The notes under the pieces are model-generated. The model made no database searches. It was not told where the DNA came from and saw only the letters and a program-made list of their open reading frames with translations. Positions 10,801 through 22,220 of a DNA stretch of 64,000 nucleotides are shown one piece after another. This DNA comes from Eucommia ulmoides (Eukaryota; Streptophyta; Magnoliopsida; Garryales; Eucommiaceae). The DNA lies in NCBI GenBank assembly GCA_016647705.1, contig CM028339.1, forward strand, positions 25,769,803-25,833,802, given 5' to 3'. The position numbers and the translations under genes are program-made. The number at the start of each line of letters is the position of its first letter. The first letter of the stretch is position 1.

Positions 10801-11970
10801 TCATACAAAATACTTCCGCAAATGGGAGATGTTCCAAGGTCTAGGAACAGCAACTCTATCAAGTTCTTTAAGCCAATAAGTTCCTAGTCTATTAACTTTA
10901 ATGACGTGATAAGGGTCCTCCCAATTTGGAGCAAGCTTTCCCAAGCGCGCTTCTGGTCGGTGGGGTATTACCCGTCGAAGTACCAAGTCTCCAATGGTTA
11001 AACTCCTTGGGCGAACTGCATGATTGAATCTTCATGCTATTTTAGTCTTGTAAGTTTCCATACGCATTAATGCCTCATCACGTTTTTCTTCAAGTTGATC
11101 CAATTTCTCTCATATGCACCCTTCATTCTTCTTTAAATCAGTAGCAGCAACTCTTCTGGTTGGCAACCCAATCTCAGCTGGAATGACAGCTTTAGTTCCA
11201 TAAGTTAAAGAAAATGGTGTTTCTCTAGTTGTAGACGTTGGGGTGGTGCAATAGGCCCACAAAACTCCAGGAAGTTCTTCCACCCATTTTTCTTTAGCAT
11301 CATCTAAGCATTTTTTGAGTGCCTCTTTAATGGAACGATTAGTCACCTCTGCTTCTCTGTTTGCTTGGGGATATGCCGGACTGGACGTTCGATGTTGTAT
11401 CTTGAGTTCATTGTACGTCCAGCCAACTTTTCCTCCAGTAAATAGAGTTCCATTGTCAGATATAAGGACAGCAGATATGCCAAAACAGCAAATGACTTGT
11501 TTCACAGAAAATTCTTTACTTCATTTTCACTCACTGTTACAAAAGCCTCTACTTCAACCCATTTGGTGAAATAGTCTATCACCACCAACAAGTATTTTTT
11601 GTTTCTAGGAGCTGGAGTAAAAGGACCTAAAACATTCATTCCCTACTGAGCAAATGGCCAAGGACTAGTGATTGGAGTTTGTTGTTGAGCTGGGACCTTG
11701 ATATCATTAGAGAATCATTAGCACTTGTCGCATTTTTGTACATACTCTACTGCATCAGTGCGCATGGTTGGCCAATAATATCCCACTCTCAATACTTCAT
11801 AAACCAAGGACCTTCCCCCTTTATTATTACCACACATGCCTTCATGTATTTCTTGTAGATTATAGCTCGCTTCTTTTGGTCCTAAACACAACAACAAAGG
11901 TTAGAAAAAAGATCGTCTATATAATTTATCGTCGGATAGTACATACATTGATGATTAATAAACAATTTTC
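10801..11970 (-). pseudogene. Integrase of the Tat element, broken
   Basis: Fragments on the minus strand give the full domain order. A zinc-binding part near 11730-11890 shows 'EIHEGMCG' and ends in a CDKC pair. The catalytic core at 11110-11505 has 'ISDNGTLF' (second Asp) and 'AEVTNRSI' (region of the catalytic Glu). The C-terminal part at 10801-10986 has 'APNWEDPYHV' and 'PRPWNISHLRKYF', typical of the Tat/Athila integrase end. The segment carrying the first catalytic Asp (about 11506-11620) is interrupted. Several stops and frame changes make it inactive. It would have catalysed insertion of the element's cDNA. Confidence 0.88.
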
Positions 11971-12218
11971 CTAGCGTCATCTCTGTCGTCTGGTAGGTCT
12001 CCTTTCTTCAGATACTGAACTATAAAAGTCCTCCAATCAATTTCTTCTTCCAACTGACCTATACATGCACACTAAAGGGTTGGAGTGATCGATAGCTGAT
12101 CTTAAAAGTCAACCAGTTCAGACTTCTGATCTGATCCTAAAGTCGAAGCAAGTACGGACAAAACATTAGCCTTGGCATTTTCAATTCTTGGGATGGCTTC
12201 AAATTTACAAGTTTGAAA

Positions 12219-13124
12219 CTAGGAAGAAAGATCTTTTACTTTTTCTGCATAACGGTGTAATTTGTCTCCGTTTATAAGAAACAAGCCATTGACCTGGTTG
12301 ATCACCACTTGAGAGTCTGACTTTACTTCTAGATGTTGAGCACCTAACTCCTTGGCCAGAGTTAGCCCGAAAACCACTGCTTCACACTCTACTTCGTTAT
12401 TAGAAGCTTGAAAACCTAACTGCACGGCTTTTTCAAGTTGATCTCCCTCAGGTGTCTGTATGATTATTTCTACTCCACATCCTTTTATGTTTGAGGCTCC
12501 ATCAACCCATAACTTCCACTGGGCTGTAAAACAGGACGTTACTTCTTCATTTAATGAAGGAGTAAATTCAGCAATGAAGTCACCTAAAGCTTGCCCTTTG
12601 ATTGCTGTTCTGGGTTTGTACTGGATGAAAAATTCACCCAGCTCTACAGTCCACTTCATTAGACGTCCAAATGCCTCTGGTCTGTGCATTACTGCCTGGA
12701 GTGGGTATGAAGTCAGTACGGTTACTACATGTGCTTGGAAATAAGGTCGGAGCTTCCTAACAGCAATTACCAAAGCTAATGCTAGTTTTTCTAACTCCGT
12801 ATAACGGGTTTTAGCTAAAACTAACAATTTGCTGATGTAGTAGACCGACCTTTGTCCTCCTACGTGTTCTTGAACCAGTGCAACACTTACTGCCACCAGG
12901 GTTACTGCCAAGTACAGCTTCAACTCTTCTCCTGGGTATACCTTTGCCAGTGTTTCTATTGAGCCCAGATAATCTTTTATAGACTAAAAAGCACACTCAT
13001 AGTCATCATCCCACTGAAAGGTCTTGTTCCCCCTCAAAACTTTGAAGAAAGGCACACACCTATCAATAAATTTTGATATAAATCTGTTTAATGCTGCCAA
13101 TCTTCTAGTTAACACTTGTACTTA
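12219..13124 (-). pseudogene. Dual RNase H region of the Tat element
   Basis: The open frame at 12219-12923 has two parts. The first (about residues 20-115) resembles the ordinary Ty3/gypsy RNase H that follows RT ('YYISKLL', 'RYTELEKLALALV'). The second (about 135-234) has the signature of an additional RNase H: 'LWVDGAS' with the first Asp, an E in 'NNEVECEA', and 'SDSQVVINQ'. An extra archaeal-type RNase H is a published hallmark of the Tat lineage. At 12924-13124 the RT connection continues in shifted frames with a stop near 12983. Both enzymes would degrade RNA in the RNA/DNA hybrid during reverse transcription. Confidence 0.82.
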
Positions 13125-14072
13125 TCATATAGTAGAAGGGGATTTTAGATTCTTGACAACTTCTATCTGTCCTGAATCTACTGTAATGTCAAGCTGATTA
13201 ACTACAAAATCAAGAAACTTGCCGGAAGTGACACCAAAAGCCCACTTTTCAGGATTCAACTTCATATCATACTTTCTTAAAATAGAAAAAGATTCAGCTA
13301 GATGGGAGAGATGATCTGTTTGCTTAGAACTTTTGACCAGCATATCATCTATATAAACTTCTATGGTGGTCCCAATTTGATCTTGAAAAATGCGATTCAC
13401 CAACCGCTGGTAAGTAGCACTTGCATTTCTCAAACCGAAAGGCATTACCTTATAACAATAACTACTTTTTCGTGTGATAAATGATGTCCCTTCCTTATCT
13501 TGCTGATCCATGTGGATTTGATTGTAGCCTGAGTAAGCATCCATCACAGATAGGCGTTGGTGCCCGGCAGCAGCATCAACCATCTGATCAATCCTTGGCA
13601 TCGGATAATAATCTTTAGGGCATGCTTGATTCAGATCGGTAAAATCCACACACATCTTCCATTTTCCATTCTTCTTTTTTACAAGAACTGGATTAGCCAA
13701 CCATCTGGGGTATGTCACTTCCTTGATGTGGCCAATAGAAAGAAATTTCTTCACTTCAGCTCCAATTACTTGCTCTTTCTCAAGGCTGAACGTTCTTCTT
13801 TTTTGCCGAACTGGAGGATATGATCTGAAAATGTCCAAACGATGAACAGCAACATCAGTACTTATTCCTTTCATATCAGCCGGCGACCAGGCAAAAATAC
13901 CTAAGTTCATTTGAAGCAGTTTTCTAATCTCCTTCTCCTCAGTCTGGCTTAATGATTTTCCAATCATAAGCTTCTGAGTATCGTTATTTAAAGTTATCTG
14001 TTTAACTTGCTCAGCGGATTGAATAACACTGGAGTGCTCTCTGAAATCATCAATCTCTTCCGCCGAGTCCAC
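13125..14072 (-). pseudogene. Reverse transcriptase of the Tat element (315-codon open block)
   Basis: This is a well-preserved RT domain. Residues 143-160 hold the 'DFTDLNQACPKDYYPMPR' block, 177-188 the 'MDAYSGYNQIHM' block with a catalytic Asp, 209-217 'VMPFGLRNA', and 240-243 the YIDD active site. The upstream part (1-110) is the linker from protease. The open block ends at a stop (13125-13127) where the RNase H connection begins, so full pol is not readable in one frame. All RT catalytic residues visible are intact, but the flanking stops make the polyprotein non-functional. Confidence 0.9.
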
Positions 14073-14650
14073 AGATGAATCTGCTTCATGAATTTTCTTT
14101 AATTGCTATAAAGGAAAGCTTTTGCCCTTCATAGCAATGGCAAAACAATGCCTTCAAGAGGCTTAGTCTCCCCTTATAACTGCCACTAAATCTCCTCTAG
14201 CATACTTTACGCATTGATGATATGTTGACGCTATAGCTCTCATTGCGTAGAACCATGGTCAGCTCAAAATGGCATTGTATGGCGATATAAAGTCTATCAC
14301 CATGAACTCCGTGGCCTTGGTATAACCTTGTCCTCCTTATTAGAGATAACTGACAAAATAATTTTGCCATAAGGAGAAGTAAGCTCGCCATTAAATCCGA
14401 CCATAACAGTCTGTGTTGCGCTCACGTCTGAGCTCAGCACTTCCATCTGTTTCAAAGTACTAACAAAGATAATATTTGCTGAGCTACCATTATCAATCAA
14501 GATACGTCGGACCTGGAAGCTTGATGTCCACAAAGATATGACTAAGGCATCTTCATGTGGGTACACAATCCCTCTACAATCATCCTCAGAAAAAGAGATA
14601 ATAAGGTCTGGCTTTGTCACTGCTAACGACTCCCCATAGTAATGTTCCAA
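14073..14650 (-). pseudogene. Aspartic protease of the Tat element, broken
   Basis: The open block at 14297-14650 contains 'RILIDNGSSANIIF', the usual place of the catalytic Asp in the D-x-G-S-S motif of retroelement proteases, preceded by 'EDALVISLW'. The part linking to RT (14073-14296) is in other frames with stops. It would have cut the Gag-Pol polyprotein in the particle. Confidence 0.75.
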
Positions 14651-14727
14651 TGTCGCTTCACGAACTTTTCTTTTTCGTGCACGATTGGATTCCCCAATAT
14701 TCGGTCCGAAGGAATTTATAATAAAGA

Positions 14728-16201
14728 TTACCTCTCGATTTTCTTTAGGATGCTCTTCCTTCCGCTCTCTGTCTCGACATTCTTCTCCTCGGTTATCATT
14801 TCTGGGCCTCTTCTTGTCTCTGGGACAATCTTACATATAGTCCCACAATTGTCCCAAGTCCGCAAGTCGCCTGATCTTCTTTTGAAGCTCCCAGCAATCG
14901 TCTGTATTATGTCCATGATCTTTATGGAAATCGCAATACTTAGAATGATTCTTCCGATTTGACTTTGTGGTCTGTTTGGGAGGCCATTGAATTATATCTG
15001 ACGTATGAATCTCCTGCAAGATCCATGATATCGGCATGCGCAATCCAGGAAGGCCTGGTTCCTGGCGAACTACTGGCTTGGAATTTGAATTCCTTGATTG
15101 GTCTTTACGCCGATCAGAGGTGCCAGTTTTAGCCTTGCCAATATCTTTCTCATATTTCCTAGGATGATCACGAAATAGCCCTCTACCTTCCCTAGCCAGT
15201 TTTACATCTTCTAGCTTCATGTAAGGCTGGGATTTCTCCATTAGCTCCGTCATACTCCGAGGGCACTTTTTGGTTAAAGAATCTTGGAATCGGCCAGGAC
15301 GCAAACCTAATGTAAAAGCATTAATAACAAGGTTTGTATCACATCCCTCAATGCAAGTCAGTTCCTCATTAAACCGGCTCATATACTGACGTAAAGTTTC
15401 TCCTTTCTCCTAAAGCAGAGCTAGCAGGAAATCTGGTCCTTTCATTAACCTCTGACAGGTTATGAAACAGTTGATGAACGTCTTTTCGAATTCATTAAAT
15501 GACGTTATAGAGTTCGCGGGAAGAGAATGCAACCATTCAAGAGCTTATCTCTTCAAAGTGGTCGCAAAAGCTCTACAAATGGTGGAATCGCTGGAATTAT
15601 ACAAATTCATGACATGTTTGAACTACCGGATATGGTCCACCAGATCAGTTCTCCCATCGTACTTTTCAAACTTCATTGGATCAAACCTTTCAGAAAATAG
15701 GATAGCCAGTATTTCAGGGAAGAAAGGCATCTCAATTCCCTTTAATAATGCATCCAGTTCGTCCAGAGGCCGAACTCTCTCCACTTGACTCTTGATCTGT
15801 CGATGTAAATCAACAATCTCAGTTTGAATACTGATCCCTTGTTCTGGTTGATGATTGGCCTCTCCATGGGCAGGTCGTTCTTTATAAAATGGTGGATCAG
15901 CATATCGTGGAGTTTCTACATCCTCTCTGACTCCATGAGTGTTCGTATTGAATTGCAACTTGTTGTCAGCGATTATTCTAGCCATGTACTTGATAGTTTC
16001 TACCATCTCGGCCATTTTTGCGTTAAGAGCGTTTATCTTCGCATCCATATTTACTGCAGCAGATGGCATATCAAACAGAATCTCTTCACGCTGCTGCGAA
16101 TAATCATCTTCGTGTCGTTCCTCAAGTACATCTAGGACTGAAGGTGGTGGTAAGTCATTATTCCGACTAGTCACTGGTGCCCTAGCTCGCAATTGTCTCA
16201 T
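14728..16201 (-). pseudogene. Gag of the Tat element, broken
   Basis: The likely start is the Met at 16201 ('MRQLRARAP'), 51 bases downstream of the 5' LTR edge; an earlier in-frame Met lies inside the LTR. The open block to 15623 contains the gag core lead-in ('DPMKFEKYDGRTD'). After a broken stretch (15383-15622), the block 14831-15382 continues ('FTLGLRPGRFQDSLT') to a zinc-knuckle-like motif 'YCDFHKDHGHNTDDCWEL' typical of Tat gag. It encodes the particle structural protein. Stops and frame changes show it is dead. Confidence 0.82.
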
Positions 16202-16231
16202 ATCAGCAACGTAGTGTTTTTCGTTCGTTTT

Positions 16232-16246
16232 CCACAGATGGCGCCA
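16232..16246 (-). promoter_or_regulatory. Primer-binding site of the Tat element
   Basis: On the minus strand TGGCGCCATCTGTGG lies five bases after the end of the 5' LTR. TGGCGCC followed by a GTCTGTGG-like run is the usual PBS neighbourhood in Tat/Athila elements. I do not assign the primer tRNA with confidence. Confidence 0.8.
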
Positions 16247-16251
16247 ATTAA

Positions 16252-16900
16252 TGTAGTCAAAATTTTCAATCACACGTCAACCTCCATACGCGTTAGAAAA
16301 TATTTCGTCTTCCTTCTCGACCTACAAAACCTTGAATTTAAATGGGGAACACCGGTGTGGTATCAGCCAAGGAACCTCCGGCGTGAGAATAAGTTAATCT
16401 GAATATAATGAGAATAAATAACACACTAGAAATTAGTCCCCCATTACCTGTTACCTTCTTCCATTTTATAGGGTGATTTGCTTGTTATCACTTAAATGGA
16501 AATATCATTCAATTATTCGTATCTCCCTACCGTTACGTATAATAACCATTATCCCCGTAATAAATGGAGAATATCTGTAACAGTCACTATTAATCATAGA
16601 CTGTTACAGTCAATTCAGACTCACCTTAACGTATATAGGTTTTGATCCAAACTCTGAAATGACGATTTCCTCTTTGACTTTTGACATTGTGGGTTTATTA
16701 ATACCCAACTATAGGCCTTATCATATGACAGCCCATATATACATATAGATCACTTAACCAGTGTTTGAATCATGGGCTTATGCTGCCCCAATCTATTTAA
16801 CAGGCGGGTTTATCCAACTTCAATTCGGAGCCCATATAATGGGTTCGATCCGTTTAGAATTTTATACCTAGGTCAGTTTGGGATGGAAATTTTACACACA
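16252..16900 (-). repeat. 5' LTR of the Tat-lineage element
   Basis: Partner of 5583-6231 and of equal length (649 bp). On the minus strand it ends ...GACTACA immediately before the PBS, which fixes it as the 5' LTR and sets the element's orientation. Confidence 0.92.
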
Positions 16901-17482
16901 TCAATTTCAAATAAAACAAAAAAAGCCACGTGTTTTTCACCTAATACGTTGAAAACAAGAAAGTGGCCTTGATTTTCAATAAATATTTTATCTTTGTGAC
17001 AGAAAGTTGAGATATCCCAAACACTAGCATACGAATACTATCCACACGTCAAAAGGCACAATTTTTGGAACCACTAGAATATGCCAATCTACTATTCCGA
17101 AGGTCCACATCGTTCCATCTTAATTAACAATAAAGTAGATGGCAACAAAAATATTAATCATTCTTTATTTAAAATTATTATTTCAAGCGATTTTTGGACC
17201 ACTGTCTTTAATCTGCTAATTTGATCAATTTAAGAAAAACTAATTTTCAACGGTACAGGCTGTAATTTATCAAATCTCAAATTTCTCTCGTCTCAAACCA
17301 TGTCATTCTTCATTGCAACCCAAACTTGCTCTTTGCCTCTCCCGACTGTTGTTTTCTTCGATAGCCACATTGGCCACAAATAATACTTAAAAATAGCTAC
17401 CTGCTCGTGACTAAACCCCATGACGAAGTCATTGTCCTTATATTGTCCAAGGGCAGAAACTTTTATTCGAACCACGTACTTG
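16901..17482. other. Gene-free spacer
   Basis: AT-rich sequence between the Tat element and a probable MULE. No protein frame with recognisable content or RNA gene was seen. Confidence 0.55.
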
Positions 17483-18376
17483 AGGATAATTTCACTTACA
17501 CCCTCTTAAATATAGTGAAATTTCACACACTCTCCTAACTTTCAAAATTACCACGGCAACCCACTGCCAGAGCAATTTTTAATGAATGGACCATTTTGCC
17601 CTTACTAATCCTGACCAAAAAAAATAAAAATAAAAATTACAAAACTTTACAATTACCAATTTGCCATTAGCACATTCTCCTTTTTTTTTCACACTTTTTC
17701 TTGTTTTTTTTGTTTTTTGTTTTAATGCTTCCACCACTGAACAAATAACACACAATCACCATCGCCTCCATCATCGCCAAACCAAAGACCTCCACCACCT
17801 TCTCCACCATTGCCGAACCAAACACCACCGCTGAACAACACCAGCTCCACTACCCAAAGACCCCAATTATTTTGTTTTTTTTTTTTTTTTTTTCATCTTG
17901 TTCCTTGCTCAAATTGTAACCCAACTCCACCGTCGCAACCATGGCAAAGCTCGTCACACTGAACCATATCCAGACCACTGTCAATGGGTTCTCGCTGCAA
18001 AGTCAGGTTGTGAATTCGTCTTCATCTAAGGCAAGGATCGAGTTGGCGGAGGAATTGTCGGCAACCACCTTAGAGCCGGCAGAATAGAAAGTGGATAAGC
18101 GGTGCTTGAGTTGTCGAAAAATGGCAAGGCTGTTGGGGTTCAAGTGTTGGTGTGGGTCACCAACTCCACTGGTTTTCCCCTCCTCTACTCTCTCTCTCTC
18201 CCTTCTCCAGAACCCCGATTTCTCTCCCTAAAATACCCATTTTCTCTCTCTAAAAACCCAGGTAGATTGAAGATGGTGAGAGAAGATTGTGGAAAAAGAA
18301 TTGTCTTCAATCAATGCTTCTTCTTTTGCGAAGAGAAAGGCCCAATCTCCATCTCTTCCTCAGATGAATCCGAACC

Positions 18377-18472
18377 AGATTCATCGAAGATGCTTACCAG
18401 GTGTTCGACGAAATGTCGTAGCGAAATTCCCATGCTTTTCCATGGAATTCGCTCATTTCTAGGTACGCACAC
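18377..18472 (+). pseudogene. Captured pentatricopeptide-repeat (PPR) gene fragment
   Basis: One frame reads 'FIEDAYQVFDEMS', a stop, then 'RNSHAFPWNSLISRYAH'. 'DAxxVFDEMxxRNxxxWNSLISxYA' is the classic consensus of PLS-class plant PPR motifs. Only about one repeat is present, with an in-frame TAG, and it lies inside a non-autonomous MULE-like element. I read it as a transduplicated scrap, not a gene. The neighbouring frame at 18270-18494 is open but looks like a shadow. Confidence 0.55.
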
Positions 18473-18603
18473 GTCCTCTCTCTTAGGTCAGTGATTTCAC
18501 ACTCAAATCTCCTATACCAATAGCCTTTCTCTCGTTTCTCTGATCACGTCTATAAATTAATTGCAGATAGTAGAGAAATTCGAGCTCGAAGAAATAATTA
18601 TAA

Positions 18604-18605
<2 letters not shown>

Positions 18606-18644
<39 letters not shown>
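18606..18644. repeat. (AT)n microsatellite
   Basis: About 39 bases of uninterrupted AT dinucleotides lie within the MULE-like element. Confidence 0.95.
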
Positions 18645-18646
<2 letters not shown>

Positions 18647-19292
18647 GTTGTCTAATCATTTGGGATTTCCAAACGCACTTCGAGTTCCAGGGAAGATTAG
18701 TGGCGAGGCCCGTTAGACGGTACGTTGATCGTGCTACCGGAGCCTGTCAGATTGAAATGACAAACAAGGTGGGTGGTTTGCCATCGCAAAGATTATGCAC
18801 AGATGAAAATGCATTTTGGATGGTGTTGTTTGGTATTGTTTGGTTCGGCGATGGTGGTGACGTGGTGTTCGGTGATGTTGGCGTTCAGCGATGGTGGTGT
18901 TCTTTGATCTCCCAGGCGAGTTGGTGGGAGAAGGATGTGTGTTCGGCGATTTGGGGCCTGGAATAAGGAAAGGCCAAAACAACAATCCTCTATTTGCAAT
19001 ATGTACCCCTAAAGTTTTATTATTTTATTTTGAACCCTTTATTTATAAGAATTATTTGGCATGAGAAAGGGTAATATAGTCATTTAACTTGATAAGAAAT
19101 TATCAGCTTGGTCAAAAAATTAAAATTTTGACTTTCAAATGGTATTTTCAGAATAAAAAATGAACAGGGGATCTCAGTGACCTTTGATCAAATAGTTCAA
19201 GAATGTCCCATGTAGTTTTAAAAGTTGAAGGGATTCCCGTGGTCACGGTCAATAGTTGAGGGAACGTAAGTAGAATTATCCCCATATACTTC

Positions 19293-19591
19293 TAGCAATA
19301 CTTTAGATTCTTACCACCTTGTCACATACTTACTTTCTCTAAAGTAACCGTACGACACTTAGTCTCGATTCCAACCCCTTGGAAGGACTAAGTAAGTCTT
19401 GTCAAGACAACCAACCAAACAAAAGGGAGAAAGGAAGATAGAATATTTTAGAGAAAGAGTGAGAGTTTGAGAGAATAAGAAAGTTTGTATTGCAATTCTC
19501 AACTTTGTGAGGAGCAAATGAGTTCCCTTTCCTTTATATAAGCCAAGGGTCTTACAATGGACGATCGAGATTGTTTCGATTTAACGGCTAC
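19293..19591. other. Spacer between the MULE-like element and the solo LTR
   Basis: No coding feature was seen. It may continue across the solo LTR into 22508-22790, since both sides share the style of low-copy sequence and the junction carries a perfect TSD. Confidence 0.5.
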
Positions 19592-20048
19592 TGTCACACC
19601 CCACTCCGGACACCCGTCACCCTAGGGCTGGCGTGACGACGACACAACATCACTTGGATATCCCACCAACTAAAAAATGACACTATATATACATAAATAT
19701 ATAATCACATATACAGGTCATATATATCCTCTCATATGGGGGACACACCCTTCCCCAACAATAACAACAACAACCATATAATAACCAGGAACCTCTCACA
19801 GGTTTGCCTCAAACATCTCATCTCAAAAACTCTCACAGGACTCCATCGCATGACTCTACCTAGTGTCAGTAGGGGACCGACTTCTAGCTGTTGTACCTGT
19901 GGATGTACTGTCTTTTTAATAAAAATATTTTAGATAGATCAAGCATAAAACATATAAACATCACATATCAAATAAAAATCTCATAATTTGTAAATGTCTT
20001 ATACCATAAGGAAAACACATTTTTCTTGTCACCACAAAAATCAACGTC

Positions 20049-20114
<66 letters not shown>
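20049..20114. repeat. (AT)n microsatellite in the solo LTR
   Basis: About 66 bases of AT dinucleotides, interrupted twice by a C. Confidence 0.95.
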
Positions 20115-20403
20115 GCACCCTAACTAAACAGTAAAAATCAACCAGAATAATTCAACTAACCATATAGTATAATGAAATCAGAACATACCAATCTAGTATA
20201 AAAGAATATGTATAAATGTACTCATCACAATCGTCATATACGACAAAACGCCACATACGATAAAACACTACATACGACACCACACCACACCATACCACAT
20301 CACACCATACCCCGGCTAGCCATGTGATCATTTTAACCTCACGATCGGGAGTTGCAACGGTACCATACCACCCACAGGGTTTGCTCCCAAACGGGACAAA
20401 TAA

Positions 20404-20746
20404 CCACTTGCCGGACTAATCCTCTGGACAGGACATAATATCAATCACCACCTGCCGGACGTCTCCGGGCAGGACATAATATCAATAACCACCTGCCGGA
20501 CTATCTTCCGGAAAGGACATAATATCAATAACCACCTGTCGGACTACCCTCTGGACATGACATAATATCAATAACCACCTGTCAGACTACCCTCCGGATA
20601 GGATATAATATCAATAACCACCTGCCGGACTACCCTCCAAATAGAACATAATATTAATAACCACCTGCCAGACTACCCTCCGGACATGACATAATATCAA
20701 TAACCACATGTCGGGCTACCCTCCGGACAGGATATAATACCAACAA
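20404..20746. repeat. 43-bp minisatellite, 8 copies, inside the solo LTR
   Basis: CCACCTGCCGGAC-type starts occur at about 20404, 20448, 20489, 20532, 20575, 20618, 20661 and 20704 (period 41-44, mostly 43). Each unit carries CCGGAC...CTCCGGACAGGACATAATATCAATAA-like content. The paired LTRs at 35930-36140 and 42450-42660 have only a few, more irregular units. The array therefore expanded in this copy or shrank in the others. Confidence 0.9.
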
Positions 20747-21930
20747 AATCACTCTCTATCTCGAAAACCAATTTAATCCAAATATCATTTTTCCACCCTT
20801 CTAAAAAAACCAACATAATCCACAATTTCACAAACACCCCAAAACCGTTTGATCCATATAAGTTAGAAAATCGTCCAGTTTTAAGGAACATATTTTTCCA
20901 TTATATATGTATGAAAATAAATTTTTGTAATTTACTAGAAGACAGTACACTCAATTGGTTATCCGCTTTCAAAAATTTTTACCGACTATCCTCTATCGAT
21001 ACTCTGGTGCTTGCGAACCTAATAGTGATAGGGCCTAAATTAATAATTTATGTAAAAATAACCTAACCATTTCCGTGATTACCCATTCCCCGCCTTTTAT
21101 TATGAAATATTACCATTCAACTAATATTACTCCGTTTAAAGTTTACTATATCAAATTTATTCATGTGAACGGTCTCTATATTTATTATTACCATTTTGAC
21201 ATTTTTTATGCTAGTAATTAAATTTAGAAATCATAAAATTTAACGAGAAATGTTACCCATTCCGAAACAGTTGTCGATTTCCCTTAAAGATTGTTAATGT
21301 CTACACCTGCATTCACCGCCTCGGCGAACGCCTACCGCCGTAGTGGAGCCACTTTCCTTTTTCTCTTTTCTGTGTACTGTTTTCCCTTTGCTTAGGCGAA
21401 GAAGTCACCGCCTAGGCGAACACGCAACAGATTAGGTTCCTAATTCTCTGACTTCTCTCCGCCGAGGTGAACTTCCTCACCGCCTAGGCGAACTCGCCAT
21501 CGTCTGCTTCCTGCTATGTTTTTCCCAAAAACCAGCCATTTCTCTCTTTCTCTCTTTCCTCGCTAACTCCGACAACTCTCAACACCTACCACCAACAGCC
21601 CCTTACCAAATAACCACTGTCGAACCAACCGAACAACGGCACAACCCCCCCCCCACCACATACACGCAGCACACCCACACACACATGCATTGCTCTCTTT
21701 CTCTAACTTACCATCGGCGAACTCCGGCGACAACCAACCGAACGGTCCCATACACACACTCTCCGAAACATACACAATACATACAGCCACGTCTCGGTTG
21801 AACACGAACACTACCAACGGAAACAAAAAACATACACATATACCTGCACCTCCAACGACCGACAACACACGCACCCACATACCCACATGATCGCCGCCGA
21901 ACAGAGCACACCCACACACCAGTTGCAACG

Positions 21931-21934
<4 letters not shown>

Positions 21935-21972
<38 letters not shown>
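21935..21972. repeat. (AC)n microsatellite
   Basis: 19 uninterrupted AC units in the leader part of the solo LTR. Confidence 0.95.
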
Positions 21973-21974
<2 letters not shown>

Positions 21975-22155
21975 CATCGGATAGAACCGACGATGAACAG
22001 CACCTCCTATCCTCCCTCTCTCCCCTGTTTTTTATTTTCTCACAGCCGAACGGCAACCCACCGCCGACCACCTTCTTTCACTCTCTCGTTTTCTCTAGAT
22101 TCTTCCTGATCCTTCTCTCGTCTCTATCTGTATATGTATAAATTATATGTATGTG

Positions 22156-22165
<10 letters not shown>

Positions 22166-22214
<49 letters not shown>
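22166..22214. repeat. (GT)n microsatellite
   Basis: About 24 GT units near the end of the solo LTR. It is complementary to the (AC)n tract 194 bases upstream. Confidence 0.95.

Positions 22215-22220
<6 letters not shown>

Larger units (their letters stand above)
5583..16900 (-). mobile_element. Ty3/gypsy LTR retrotransposon, Tat lineage, full-length but mutated (11.3 kb)
   Basis: Two 649-bp direct repeats (5583-6231 and 16252-16900) begin TGTAGTC and end ACACACA. They enclose, on the minus strand, PBS, gag, protease, RT, RNase H and integrase in Ty3/gypsy order. A second RNase H domain after the first, tandem repeats downstream of integrase and an antisense coding module point to the Tat lineage (relatives: Retand, Grande, Ogre). 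The LTRs differ at roughly 65 sites by eye (about 10%), so the insertion is old. Flanking pentamers TCTGA and TCAAT do not match, so the TSD is lost or the borders are shifted by a few bases. All pol and gag frames carry stops or shifts, so this copy cannot be autonomous. Confidence 0.92.
17483..19283. mobile_element. Probable non-autonomous Mutator-like element (Pack-MULE type)
   Basis: The left end (GGATAATTTCACTTAC from 17484) and the reverse complement of the right end (GGGGATAATTCTACTTAC to 19283) match at 15 of 18 positions when lined up. Sub-terminal words (CTAACTTTCAAAATTACCACGG on the left against a CTTCAACTTTTAAAACTA-type run on the right) are also similar, so the inverted repeats may be longer. 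Flanking nonamers ACGTACTTG (17474-17482) and ATATACTTC (19284-19292) agree at 6 of 9, as expected for a decayed 9-bp TSD. No transposase is present. The interior is a patchwork that includes a PPR gene fragment. Confidence 0.5.

Noticed and set aside
11315..11974. Plus-strand open frames across integrase
   Set aside because: Shadows of the minus-strand integrase. No independent motif.
18270..18494. Open frame as a host gene
   Set aside because: The recognisable PPR motif is in a different frame and interrupted by a stop. The open frame is chance.
20404..20746. CRISPR-like array of regular repeats
   Set aside because: Adjacent 43-bp units without unique spacers, inside a plant LTR. A minisatellite.
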